Source: UBA1181 sp963648205
GTDB taxonomy: Bacteria; Bacteroidota; Bacteroidia; Bacteroidales; Paludibacteraceae
Length of the DNA stretch: 64,000 nt
Assembly: GCA_963648205.1 (NCBI GenBank)
Contig: CAVJCT010000017.1
Coordinates: forward strand, 7,250-71,249
Direction of reading: 5' to 3'
The notes beneath the pieces were generated by a model. It saw only the letters and a list, made by a program, of their open reading frames with translations, did no database searches and was not told the origin of the DNA. Made by a program: the position numbers and the translations under genes. Positions within the stretch are counted from its first letter, which is position 1, and each line of letters opens with the position of its first letter. Below, one piece after another: positions 42,200-50,731 of this stretch.

Positions 42200-44452
42200 T
42201 TATAATTTTTCAAGCATTTCGAAATCCATTTGTTTCTTATCGAGGTTGGTTTTCTTGACTCTGACCACCACCTCATCGCCCAATTGGTAAGTCTTGTGGG
42301 TTTTACGACCGATCAAGCAGTAGTTCTTCTCGTCGAAAGAGTAGTAGTCGTCGTCCAAGTCGCGGATAGGAATCATACCCTCGCACTTGTTCTCGTTGAG
42401 TTCGACGTAGATACCCCACTCTTGGATGCCAGAAACCACGCCTGCGAAAGTCTTGCCGACCTTGTCTTGCATATACTCCACTTGTTTATATTTGATAGAG
42501 GCACGCTCGGCAGTTGCTGCCAACTGTTCCATTTCGGAGCAGTGTTTGCAGTATTCCTCATACTCGTTCTTGTCGGCACTCTTGCCACCCTCAGCGTATC
42601 TGTCGAGCAGACGGTGAACCATCATATCAGGGTAACGACGGATAGGAGAGGTGAAGTGGGTGTAGTATTCGAAAGCCAAACCATAGTGGCCGATGTTCTC
42701 GGTCGAGTATTCGGCTTTTGCCATAGAGCGAACGGCGATTGTCTCGATGAGGTTTTGCTCGCGTTTGCCTTGCACCTCGGTGAGCAAGTGGTTGATAGAG
42801 GTTGAAATCTCCTTATTCTTACCTGTGGTCTTCAGTTTGTAGCCGAACTTAGAAATGAATTGCGAGAGGTTGGTCAACTTCTCAGAATCTGGCTGGTCGT
42901 GGATACGGTAGACGAAGGTCTTCGCCTTGCTCTCCTTGTCGTTGCCTTTGTGGGCGTGCGAGCCAGACTTGATTTTTCCGATATGCTCGGCGACGGTTCT
43001 GTTGGCAAGCAACATAAACTCCTCGATCAGTTTGTTGGCATCCTGAGAAACCTTGAAATAGACGCTGAGCGGTTTGCCCTTCTCGTCGATTTCAAAACGC
43101 ACCTCCTCGCGGTCAAATGCGATGGCACCCTCTTTGAAACGACGTTCACGCAGTTTCTTTGCCAATTTATCCAAGGTGAGGATTTCCTCCTTCATATCGC
43201 CTTGACCCGTCTCGATGACCTGTTGAGCCTCCTCGTAGGTAAAACGTCTATCAGAATTGATGACGGTGTGTACGATGTTGTATTTCAGCACGTTAGCTTT
43301 CTCGTCCAATTCAAAAACCACGGAGAAACAGAGTTTTTCCTCGTTTGGACGGAGAGAACACAGTTTGTTAGAGAGACGTTCAGGAAGCATAGGCACTGTT
43401 CTATCTACGAGGTAGACTGAAGTGGCACGTTTGTAGCCCTCCTGATTGATGATGTCGCCCTCTTTCACATAGTGAGTAACGTCGGCAATGTGGACACCGA
43501 CCTCCCAGTTGCCATTCTCCAACTTACGGATGGAGAGCGCGTCGTCGAAGTCTTTTGCGTCGGCAGGGTCGATGGTGAAGGTAGGCACTTGGCGCATATC
43601 CAAACGCTTCTTAATCTCTTCCTCTGGAATCTCCTCTGGAATCTGGTCTGCCAACTCCTCGATAGCCTGAGGGTAAGAATAAGGAAGACCATATTCCATC
43701 AAGATGGCGTGCATCTCCGTCTCGTTTTCGCCCGATGCGCCGAGAATCTCGACCACCTCGCCCACAGGGTTGCGGTCGCGGTTTTCCCACGCTACGATAC
43801 GAACGGCAGCCTTATCGCCCGATTTACCCCCATTCAACTTATCAATAGGAATGAAAATATCGTTGGAGAGCAGTTTCGAGTCGACCATCAAGAAAGCGTA
43901 GTTGCTCTTGACATCCAATTTGCCGATATAGGTGTCGCGACCCCGTTGAAGTAACTCAACCACTTGACCTTCAGGGGCTTGACCCTTCTTAGTGGCAAAG
44001 AGACGAACACGAACCGTATCGCCGACGATAGACTTATTTAAATACTTATCGAGAATGAAGACCTCCTCGCCGCCATCTTCAGGTACGAGGTAGATTTTGC
44101 CGCCTGCGTGGCGTTCCAACTTACCGACCACGGTTCCGTGTTGGTTGCTCAGACGGTATTTGCCTGTTGAAGGCTCGTCGAGGTATTCCTGAGCGACGAG
44201 TGTGTCGAGGATGACGGTGAGCATTTTGCGCTGAGCCATCGACGAGAGAGCGATCTCGTTGGCGATTTGGCGGTTGTTAAATACGCTATTAGGGTTTTTC
44301 TCGAAGAAATTCACTGTGCGGTTCACCATTTCCTGTTTGGTGATATTCACTTGTCCAGGCACGTTGGTAATCTTGCCCTTCTTCGACTTAGAAGAAGAAG
44401 AGCCTCCTTTAGCCTTAGACGATGCCTTTGTTTTTTTATCTTTTTTAGCCAT
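42200..44452 (-). CDS. rnr: Ribonuclease R
   Basis: RNase R is a processive 3'-to-5' exoribonuclease that degrades structured RNA. The 750-residue protein has a Lys/Ser-rich start (MAKKDKKTKASSKAKGGSSS), a winged helix-like and cold-shock domains, the RNB catalytic domain with TIDPADAKDFDDALSI (the Asp cluster binding magnesium, near residue 300), HFTSPIRRYPDMMVHR, and a C-terminal S1 domain (GKTFAGVVSGIQEWGIYVEL). Length and motifs are normal. A TATCTTTA near-consensus box lies about 75 bp upstream on the minus strand. Confidence 0.96.
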   Translation of the reverse strand: MAKKDKKTKASSKAKGGSSSSKSKKGKITNVPGQVNITKQEMVNRTVNFFEKNPNSVFNNRQIANEIALSSMAQRKMLTVILDTLVAQEYLDEPSTGKYRLSNQHGTVVGKLERHAGGKIYLVPEDGGEEVFILDKYLNKSIVGDTVRVRLFATKKGQAPEGQVVELLQRGRDTYIGKLDVKSNYAFLMVDSKLLSNDIFIPIDKLNGGKSGDKAAVRIVAWENRDRNPVGEVVEILGASGENETEMHAILMEYGLPYSYPQAIEELADQIPEEIPEEEIKKRLDMRQVPTFTIDPADAKDFDDALSIRKLENGNWEVGVHIADVTHYVKEGDIINQEGYKRATSVYLVDRTVPMLPERLSNKLCSLRPNEEKLCFSVVFELDEKANVLKYNIVHTVINSDRRFTYEEAQQVIETGQGDMKEEILTLDKLAKKLRERRFKEGAIAFDREEVRFEIDEKGKPLSVYFKVSQDANKLIEEFMLLANRTVAEHIGKIKSGSHAHKGNDKESKAKTFVYRIHDQPDSEKLTNLSQFISKFGYKLKTTGKNKEISTSINHLLTEVQGKREQNLIETIAVRSMAKAEYSTENIGHYGLAFEYYTHFTSPIRRYPDMMVHRLLDRYAEGGKSADKNEYEEYCKHCSEMEQLAATAERASIKYKQVEYMQDKVGKTFAGVVSGIQEWGIYVELNENKCEGMIPIRDLDDDYYSFDEKNYCLIGRKTHKTYQLGDEVVVRVKKTNLDKKQMDFEMLEKL

Positions 44453-44773
44453 AGTCTTACAATTTAATCATCAACGAAAAAATACAATCAACACCGACCG
44501 TGACGATCTGTGGTAGATTCACTTGTAAAGATAGAAAAAGGAAAACGAAAAAGCATTGATAACGGCGAAAAAATCTAAAATCAAGAATCTAAGAAAAACA
44601 GAAAAAAAACAATTTGAAAGGATATTTTATCTCAAGTAAATTTTTCTTATATTTGCGATTGTGAGTTACAAGACGATATGAAATTTTGTAATATTGCAAG
44701 GCCTTATAGAAAGAAAGAGGTAAGGCATTCAGAAAAGAGAGAAATAAAACTAATTAATAATATTTAAGTAAGT
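44453..44773. promoter_or_regulatory. Divergent promoter region rnr/pckA
   Basis: A 321-bp gap with no gene. For pckA, TATATTTG (44648-44655) is an exact -7 box with TTTT at 44625-44628, 19 bases upstream, in place of TTTG. That predicts a pckA leader of about 110 bases. For rnr, the minus strand has TATCTTTA near 44525-44532. No riboswitch was recognised in the leader. Confidence 0.5.
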
Positions 44774-46375
44774 ATGGCAAACTTAGATTTAACAAAGTAT
44801 GGAATCACCGGTTCTACGGTTATTGCCTACAACCCTTCTTACGAAGAGCTTTTCAAAGCAGAGTCAGATCCAAAACTCGAAGGATACGAGAAAGGACAGT
44901 TAACTGAACTCGGAGCAGTAAACGTAATGACTGGTGTTTACACTGGCCGTTCACCTAAGGATAAATACATCGTCATGGACGAGAACTCAAAGGACACTGT
45001 ATGGTGGACTTCTGACGAGTACAAGAACGATAACCACCCAATGTCTGAGGATGTTTGGGCAAAGGTAAAAGACATCGCAAAGAAGGAGCTTTCTAACAAG
45101 AACCTTTATGTTGTTGATGCATTCTGTGGAGCTAACAAGGCTACACGTTTGGCAGTTCGTTTCATCGTTGAGGTTGCTTGGCAGGCTCACTTTGTAAAGA
45201 ACATGTTCATCCGTCCAACTGAGGAAGAGTTGGCTAACTTCGAGCCTAACTTCGTTATCTACAATGCTTCTAAGGCTAAGGTAACAAACTACAAGGAGTT
45301 GGGTCTTAACTCTGAGACTTGTGTTGCATTCAACACTACATCTCGTGAGCAAGTAATCATCAACACTTGGTACGGTGGAGAGATGAAGAAGGGTATGTTC
45401 TCAATGCAGAACTACTACTTGCCATTGCAAGGAATCGCTTCAATGCACTGTTCAGCAAACTGCGATATGGAAGGTAAGAACACAGCTATCTTCTTCGGTT
45501 TGTCAGGAACTGGAAAGACAACTTTGTCTACAGACCCTAAGCGTCGTTTGATCGGTGATGACGAGCACGGATGGGATGACGAAGGCGTATTCAACCTCGA
45601 GGGTGGATGCTACGCTAAGGTTATCGGTTTGAGCAGCGTACATGAGCCAGATATCTTCGGTGCTATCAAGCGTAACGCATTGTTGGAGAACGTAACTGTT
45701 GACGAGAAAGGTTTCATCGATTTCAACGATAAGAGCGTAACTGAGAACACTCGTGTATCTTACCCAATCAACCACATCAGCAACATCCAACCAGGATCAT
45801 CTGCACCTGCTGCAAAGAACGTTATCTTCTTGTCAGCTGACGCATTCGGTGTATTGCCTCCAGTATCAATCTTGACACCTGAGCAGACTCAATACTACTT
45901 CTTGAGTGGATTTACTGCTAAGTTGGCAGGAACTGAGCGTGGTATCACAGAGCCAACTCCAACCTTCTCTGCATGTTTCGGACAAGCATTCTTGGAGTTG
46001 CACCCAACTAAGTACGCTGAGGAGTTGGTTAAGAAGATGAAGAAGTCTGGTGCTAAGGCATACTTGGTAAACACTGGATGGAACGGAACAGGAAAGCGTA
46101 TCTCAATTCCTGATACTCGTGGAATCATCGACGCTATCTTGAGTGGCGACATCTTGAAGGCTGAGACTAAGAAGATCCCTATGTTCGACTTCGAGGTTCC
46201 AACTTCATTGCCAGGTGTTAACCCTGCAATCCTCGATCCTCGCGACACTTACGCTGACGCTTCTCAATGGGAAGAGAAAGCAAAAGACTTGGCTAGCCGC
46301 TTCATCAAGAACTTCGCTAAATACGAAGGAAACGCAGCTGGTAAGGCTTTGGTTGCTGCTGGACCAAAATTGTAA
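44774..46375 (+). CDS. pckA: Phosphoenolpyruvate carboxykinase (ATP)
   Basis: PckA interconverts oxaloacetate and PEP with ATP/ADP; in fermentative Bacteroidales it usually fixes CO2 toward succinate. The 533-residue protein has the kinase P-loop GLSGTGKTT near 242-250, then STDPKRRLIGDDEHGWDDEG, GRSPKDKY near the start and NTGWNGTGKRISIP near the end. Codon use is strongly biased (for example aac, aag, ttc, ggt/gga), as expected for an abundant protein, and contrasts with its neighbours. The N gap starts 25 bases after the stop. Confidence 0.97.
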   Translation: MANLDLTKYGITGSTVIAYNPSYEELFKAESDPKLEGYEKGQLTELGAVNVMTGVYTGRSPKDKYIVMDENSKDTVWWTSDEYKNDNHPMSEDVWAKVKDIAKKELSNKNLYVVDAFCGANKATRLAVRFIVEVAWQAHFVKNMFIRPTEEELANFEPNFVIYNASKAKVTNYKELGLNSETCVAFNTTSREQVIINTWYGGEMKKGMFSMQNYYLPLQGIASMHCSANCDMEGKNTAIFFGLSGTGKTTLSTDPKRRLIGDDEHGWDDEGVFNLEGGCYAKVIGLSSVHEPDIFGAIKRNALLENVTVDEKGFIDFNDKSVTENTRVSYPINHISNIQPGSSAPAAKNVIFLSADAFGVLPPVSILTPEQTQYYFLSGFTAKLAGTERGITEPTPTFSACFGQAFLELHPTKYAEELVKKMKKSGAKAYLVNTGWNGTGKRISIPDTRGIIDAILSGDILKAETKKIPMFDFEVPTSLPGVNPAILDPRDTYADASQWEEKAKDLASRFIKNFAKYEGNAAGKALVAAGPKL

Positions 46376-46400
46376 TTCACACGTCAGTTGAGGCTGACAT

Positions 46401-46470
46401 NNNNNNNNNNNNNNNNNNNNNNNNNNNNNNNNNNNNNNNNNNNNNNNNNNNNNNNNNNNNNNNNNNNNNN
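46401..46470. other. Assembly gap (70 N) after pckA
   Basis: Bases 46401-46470 are all N. The left edge contains GTCAGTTGAGGCTGAC and the right edge GCCTCA...TGAGGC (46474-46479 with 46492-46497), so the gap probably hides a strong hairpin, likely a terminator between the convergent pckA and MFS genes. The true gap length is uncertain. Confidence 0.9.
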
Positions 46471-46547
46471 AAAGCCTCAAACGTGTATGTCTGAGGCAAG
46501 AATGGTGGAGTTATCTCTGAGAAACTCCTATGAAGGATTAGAAGTGT

Positions 46548-47714
46548 TTACTTGAACGATTGGTGAAATCGTGGTGTAACGATGAACCACCAGAAGAGGA
46601 GAACGATGACAAGAATCGCACTGCCCACATAGCCAATGATGGATGGGGAGATATGCGTGAAGACGTGCCCACCGAGGAAAGAGCCTGTGCCGATGCCAAA
46701 ATTGAAGATTCCAGAGTAGATGGAGAGGGCGACGGCAGAGCCTTCGGGTGGGGTGATGCGCATGATCTCAGATTGAAAGGCAACGTTGAAGTCGGTCGCT
46801 GCGATGCCCCAGAAGGCGCAGATTGCAAAGATGATGATGGGAAGTCCGCTGAGGGGCGTTAGAAGAGCCAGACAGGTTGCCATACACGCGATGCAGATGG
46901 TGATGAAGCGGTGCGGATTGCGACTGTAGAACTTTGAGAAGATGTAGCTGCCGACCAATCCAGCCACACCGAAGACCATCAGTGCGGAGGTGATACTCTG
47001 GTCGGACATACCCACCACCTGTTTCAAGAAAGGCTCGATATAGCCGTAGCACTCGAAATAGGCAGTGGCGATACCCATTGTGAGGAGGAAGAAATAAACG
47101 AGAAGTCTGTTCTTCAGAAGAATCGGTAGTTTTTTGATGGAGAAACTGCCTCTGCTTGGCACTGGTGGAAGAGCGATGATGAGGTAGATGAGAATGGCAG
47201 CGGAGAAGATTCCGATGGTGAGGAAGGTCATTCTCCAGCCTAAATGCAGTCCGATGACACGGCCCAACGGCATACCGAGAATCATTGCAATAGCAGAGCC
47301 TGTAACGATCATGCTGAGGGCGATGGGTTTCTTCTCGGCGGGGACGATACGGCAGGCAAGGGGGGCGACGATAGCCCAGAAGATGGAATGCGAGCAGGCG
47401 ACACCGATACGAGCGAACATCAGCATGTAATAGCCTGTTGAGGCTGAAGAAAGAAATTGGAACGTTACGAAGACTGCCATCACGGCGACCATGAGTCGCT
47501 TCAAATCCCAGTTTGAGAAGATGAGCATGAGGGGCAGGGAGAGGAGCATCACAATCCAAGCGTAGACGGAGATGATCATACCCGCAACCGCTTCGGTAAC
47601 CTGAAAATCCTTTGCAATGTCGGTGAGCAGTCCGATAGGAATAAACTCGGAGGTATTGAATATAAAAGTAGAGAAGGTCAAGCCGATGAGGGCGAGCCAG
47701 TTTTTGAGTGTCAT
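46548..47714 (-). CDS. MFS exporter, SotB-like
   Basis: A 388-residue, 12-span major facilitator protein. The start (NWLALIGLTFSTFIFNTSEF IPIGLL, split here for length) and ARIGVACSHSIFWAIVAPLA resemble SotB/YdeA and AraJ, exporters of arabinose-type sugars; related family members export drugs. MPLGRVIGLHLGWRMTF carries the family motif between spans. The gene is monocistronic. The substrate cannot be told. Confidence 0.88.
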   Translation of the reverse strand: MTLKNWLALIGLTFSTFIFNTSEFIPIGLLTDIAKDFQVTEAVAGMIISVYAWIVMLLSLPLMLIFSNWDLKRLMVAVMAVFVTFQFLSSASTGYYMLMFARIGVACSHSIFWAIVAPLACRIVPAEKKPIALSMIVTGSAIAMILGMPLGRVIGLHLGWRMTFLTIGIFSAAILIYLIIALPPVPSRGSFSIKKLPILLKNRLLVYFFLLTMGIATAYFECYGYIEPFLKQVVGMSDQSITSALMVFGVAGLVGSYIFSKFYSRNPHRFITICIACMATCLALLTPLSGLPIIIFAICAFWGIAATDFNVAFQSEIMRITPPEGSAVALSIYSGIFNFGIGTGSFLGGHVFTHISPSIIGYVGSAILVIVLLFWWFIVTPRFHQSFK

Positions 47715-47788
47715 ATCAGTAATTCGTTATCAGTCATTTATACTTTTCAAGGTACGAAATTATGGAATTTGAGTGATAACGGAATTTG

Positions 47789-48562
47789 ATGAAGTGTGAA
47801 AAAATGCAAAATAAGGGAGAATTTTTGCTTAGTAAAATTGTAAATTTGGAGACAAAGGAAATGAAGATGAAAAAGGAAACTTTAGAAGATGAATCTGATA
47901 TTTCGGGTTATACTCTATATGCGCCTAAGCAAAAAGAGAAGACGAAGGTGAATGATTTGCCAGAGTTTTATCCGGAGTTGCCAGATGAAAAATTTGATAT
48001 TATCTATTGCGATCCACCGTGGGATTATGGTGGAAAGATGCAGTATGACCGCTCTTCGATAAAGTCGGAGAATAAAGGCTGGGAGAAGGGAATCTTTATC
48101 AGTGCAGCCAATTTCAAATATCCCACAGTGAAGACTAAAGAACTGATGAAGATGCCGATTCAGAAGATTTGCGCAGATGATTGTCTTTTGTTTATGTGGG
48201 TGACGAATCCACATCTTGCGCAAGGCATAAAATTAGGAGAGGCGTGGGGCTTTGAATACAAAACAGTCGGTTTTGTATGGGACAAGTGCAATCATAATCC
48301 TGGGCAATATACATTGTCTAATTGTGAATTGTGTTTGATTTTTAAAAAGGGACGTATTCCACAGCCTCGAGGGGCGAGAAATGTTCAGCAGTTGGTGAGA
48401 GTGCCACGCACGGAGCATAGTGCGAAGCCGATTGAAGTGCTTCACGACATAGAGAAAATGTTCCCTTCTCAGAAAAAGATAGAATTATTTGCGAGACACA
48501 AGCCAGAAGGGTGGAGTGTCTGGGGATTAGATGTTCCGACTGATGAAGAGAAGCAAGGATGA
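47789..48562 (+). CDS. MT-A70 family DNA adenine methyltransferase (MunI-like system)
   Basis: About 230-257 residues. The MT-A70 core has catalytic DPPW in FDIIYCDPPWDYGGKMQYD, LLFMWVTNPHLAQGIKLGE, VGFVWDKCNHNPGQYTLSNC and a late HSAKPIEVLHDIEKMFP. It is convergent with, and 33 bp from, a MunI-like restriction gene, so it most likely methylates an adenine in CAATTG to protect host DNA; that is inference from the partner. Start choice is uncertain: ATG 47789 gives an extra 24 residues, while a TAAATTTG box at 47841-47848 would favour ATG 47861 or 47867. Confidence 0.85.
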   Translation: MKCEKMQNKGEFLLSKIVNLETKEMKMKKETLEDESDISGYTLYAPKQKEKTKVNDLPEFYPELPDEKFDIIYCDPPWDYGGKMQYDRSSIKSENKGWEKGIFISAANFKYPTVKTKELMKMPIQKICADDCLLFMWVTNPHLAQGIKLGEAWGFEYKTVGFVWDKCNHNPGQYTLSNCELCLIFKKGRIPQPRGARNVQQLVRVPRTEHSAKPIEVLHDIEKMFPSQKKIELFARHKPEGWSVWGLDVPTDEEKQG

Positions 48563-48595
48563 ATTCCATAGGATTTATCCTTGCTGTGTTTTTAA

Positions 48596-49189
48596 TCAGT
48601 CTATCAATGGTTTAATATGGTTCTCGAAATGAGAGATTAAAGACACTGCGTCATTCGTCTTTCTCCAAAAGAAGAGGTTGTCCAAATGACCTTCAAACCA
48701 ACATGTTATCTCTCTGACATGAATAGGGTCTCTTGTGATATCACCTTCAAAAACTGCCCAAATAGGAAATTCGCTTTTTGTTATTTTGCTTGCCTTTTGT
48801 AGTCTCTTTAATATTCCAGGCATAAAATATTTGCAGAGGCGTTCATGAGCGTTGCCTCTTCCTGCCGATTTAGGTTTCCCTTCGACCCAACCATTTTGTC
48901 GTTTTATTTCAACATAAATGGTCTTTCCTGTCCTTCTGTTTGTAATTGCAGCGTCGGGAACGATGCCACCAGAAATATCGGATGGATTGTAAATTTCCGA
49001 GAGTTCTTTCTTTGTCAATTTAACATTGTTATAGATGTCTTTAAAGTCCTTTGGTTGCTTTGTGATGGCATACTCAGTGTTAATAAAGGCTAATTTGAGG
49101 ACATCAATAAACAATAACTCTGCTAAGTGTGATTTTACATCGCCTAAGCGACTCTTTTGCTTTTTGTAGTTTAGTAGGATCTGCCCCAT
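48596..49189 (-). CDS. MunI-like type II restriction endonuclease (predicted target CAATTG)
   Basis: A 197-residue protein (from ATG 49189) resembling the restriction enzyme MunI, which cuts C^AATTG. The active-site region PDAAITNRRTGKTIYVEIKR has the PD...ExK pattern, and NGWVEGKPKSAGRGNAHERL then VFEGDITRDPIHVREITCWF match MunI as I recall it. An in-frame ATG at 49222 and a long upstream frame exist, but a TATATTTG box at 49236-49243 puts the transcript start at about 49225-49230, favouring 49189. Upstream frame overlaps the next gene and is not real. It forms a type II system with the convergent MT-A70 methylase. Confidence 0.87.
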   Translation of the reverse strand: MGQILLNYKKQKSRLGDVKSHLAELLFIDVLKLAFINTEYAITKQPKDFKDIYNNVKLTKKELSEIYNPSDISGGIVPDAAITNRRTGKTIYVEIKRQNGWVEGKPKSAGRGNAHERLCKYFMPGILKRLQKASKITKSEFPIWAVFEGDITRDPIHVREITCWFEGHLDNLFFWRKTNDAVSLISHFENHIKPLID

Positions 49190-49235
49190 TGTTCTATTTT
49201 TTAAAATTTGAAAATACTCCATATAAAGAGTTTTG

Positions 49236-49243
49236 CAAATATA
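49236..49243 (-). promoter_or_regulatory. -7 box for the restriction endonuclease gene
   Basis: The minus strand reads TATATTTG. A TTGACA also lies about 18 bases upstream of its TATATT, so both a Bacteroidetes and a classical sigma-70 reading are possible. The latter might hint at foreign origin of the system. Confidence 0.5.
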
Positions 49244-49314
49244 CGATTCCCAATAGGGGCTTGTCAAGTAAAAATCAAATAAAAATGAGCTTTTTTCAGA
49301 AAAAAGTGAAAATT

Positions 49315-50430
49315 TCACAGTTTTCCCCTCTTTTTCTCTATTTCCCTCGTCAGCCAAACGTTGATGAGGGTGAATGCCACCACGCAGACGATGAGGACGA
49401 TGGTTGGGTTGAAATAGTAGGACATAGCCACGCAGGCTGCAATGCAAAGGGTAGAAGAGAGCAGGATGGTGATCATGGCGACACGTTGGGTCATGCCTAA
49501 TTTCAAGAGTTTGTGGTGGATATGATTCTGATCGGGCAGGAACGGACTCTTGCCGTTGCGAATGCGGTGGAAGAAGACCCGAACCACGTCCATACAAGGG
49601 ACTAAGAGCGGAGCGAACGCCAACACCAAAGGATGGCAACAAGACTCGCCACAAGCTCCCGTATTGGCTAAACGAATGCTTAGAAAGCAGAGAATCGTAC
49701 CGATGGTGAGCGAACCAGTATCGCCCATAAAAATCTTCTGCTGTTTCTCGACTTTACCGAAGACGTTGTAATAGAAGAAAGGGACTACAGTGCCTAAGGT
49801 TGAGAACGCTATCAGTGAGAAAGTGTAATCTTCGAAATAGAGGAAGAGAACGCCGTAGAAAAAGAGGGCAACACCGCTTAGTCCGCTGGCAAGTCCGTCG
49901 ATACCATCAATGAGGTTGATGGCGTTGACAATGAAGACGAACAGTATCACGGAGAGGGGGTAAGCCACCCATTTAGGAATCTCGTAGAGGAAGAGCATGC
50001 CTTGAAGGTCGGACAAATAGATGCCCGCTGCAATAAAAAGCAGTCCGCAGGCGATCTGGAACACGAACTTGGCACGATATTTCACACCGATAAGGTCGTC
50101 GGCAATACCGATGAGGTACATCAGAATGAGGGAACAGGCTATCGCGCTCAGTTGCAGGACATTCCCTTTCACATCAGCCAACAAGCGAGTGTCTCCGTAA
50201 ACTAAAGAAACGAAGAGAAGGAACGAGATGCAGAAAAGAATGACAGGCGCAAAGGCGATACCGCCCAAGCGTGGCACCGTGCTATGGTGGATTTTACGCT
50301 CATCCTGCTCATCAAACAGTTTCTTGCGAAATGCGATGAGGACAATTTTCGGAATGAGCACACCGGCAAAGATGCAGCATATAAGGAATGCGCTAAGCGC
50401 ACAGAATATCCAAAAAGAAGATAATGCCAT
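49315..50430 (-). CDS. Undecaprenyl-phosphate phosphosugar transferase (WecA/MraY family)
   Basis: A 371-residue polytopic membrane protein of glycosyltransferase family 4, which starts O-antigen or other glycan synthesis by moving a HexNAc-1-phosphate onto undecaprenyl phosphate. Family motifs: DERKIHHSTVPRLGGIAFAP near residue 45, NLIDGIDGLASGLSG, FMGDTGSLTIGTIL and DQNHIHHKLLKLGMTQ. The terminal GNR-like region ends WLTREIEKKRGKL. TATCTTTG on the minus strand at 50454-50461 lies 24 bp before the ATG. It is alone; the restriction gene downstream is separate. Confidence 0.92.
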   Translation of the reverse strand: MALSSFWIFCALSAFLICCIFAGVLIPKIVLIAFRKKLFDEQDERKIHHSTVPRLGGIAFAPVILFCISFLLFVSLVYGDTRLLADVKGNVLQLSAIACSLILMYLIGIADDLIGVKYRAKFVFQIACGLLFIAAGIYLSDLQGMLFLYEIPKWVAYPLSVILFVFIVNAINLIDGIDGLASGLSGVALFFYGVLFLYFEDYTFSLIAFSTLGTVVPFFYYNVFGKVEKQQKIFMGDTGSLTIGTILCFLSIRLANTGACGESCCHPLVLAFAPLLVPCMDVVRVFFHRIRNGKSPFLPDQNHIHHKLLKLGMTQRVAMITILLSSTLCIAACVAMSYYFNPTIVLIVCVVAFTLINVWLTREIEKKRGKL

Positions 50431-50524
50431 GAACTATATTTTTCTTCTAAAGCAAAGATAAAGAAATGAGTTGGGATAGGAACATTTGAAATGGAATTTT
50501 TTAACATTTTTTCAAACAAGGTAG

Positions 50525-50660
50525 GAATTTATACCTTTTCGTTAAGCCAGACGAGCAAAGACAAATTTATTTGGCTTTGCCGTGGCGAGAAAAGGTGCAC
50601 GAAAGTGAACCTTTTCGTTAAGCCGTGGCGAGCAAAGGTGTGCGTAAGCAAAGTGTAAAA
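50525..50660. repeat. Short direct repeats in a gene-free 300-bp region
   Basis: ACCTTTTCGTTAAGCC occurs at 50533-50548 and 50609-50624, and GCCGTGGCGAG at 50579-50589 and 50622-50632, each followed by an AAAGGTG unit. It lies between the GH94 gene's end and the WecA-like gene's promoter. No coding frame or known RNA was recognised in 50470-50731. Confidence 0.75.
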
Positions 50661-50731
50661 AAGGACAAAGGAGAGAACGATGAAACGTCCTCCCCCCTGT
50701 CTGAAAAAAAATTGACCGTTCTTTTCTAATT

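Noticed and set aside
49190..49654. N-terminal extension of the restriction endonuclease frame
   Set aside because: The extension overlaps the WecA-like gene on the same strand in another frame, is Pro/Arg/His-rich like non-coding translation, and lies upstream of the predicted promoter.
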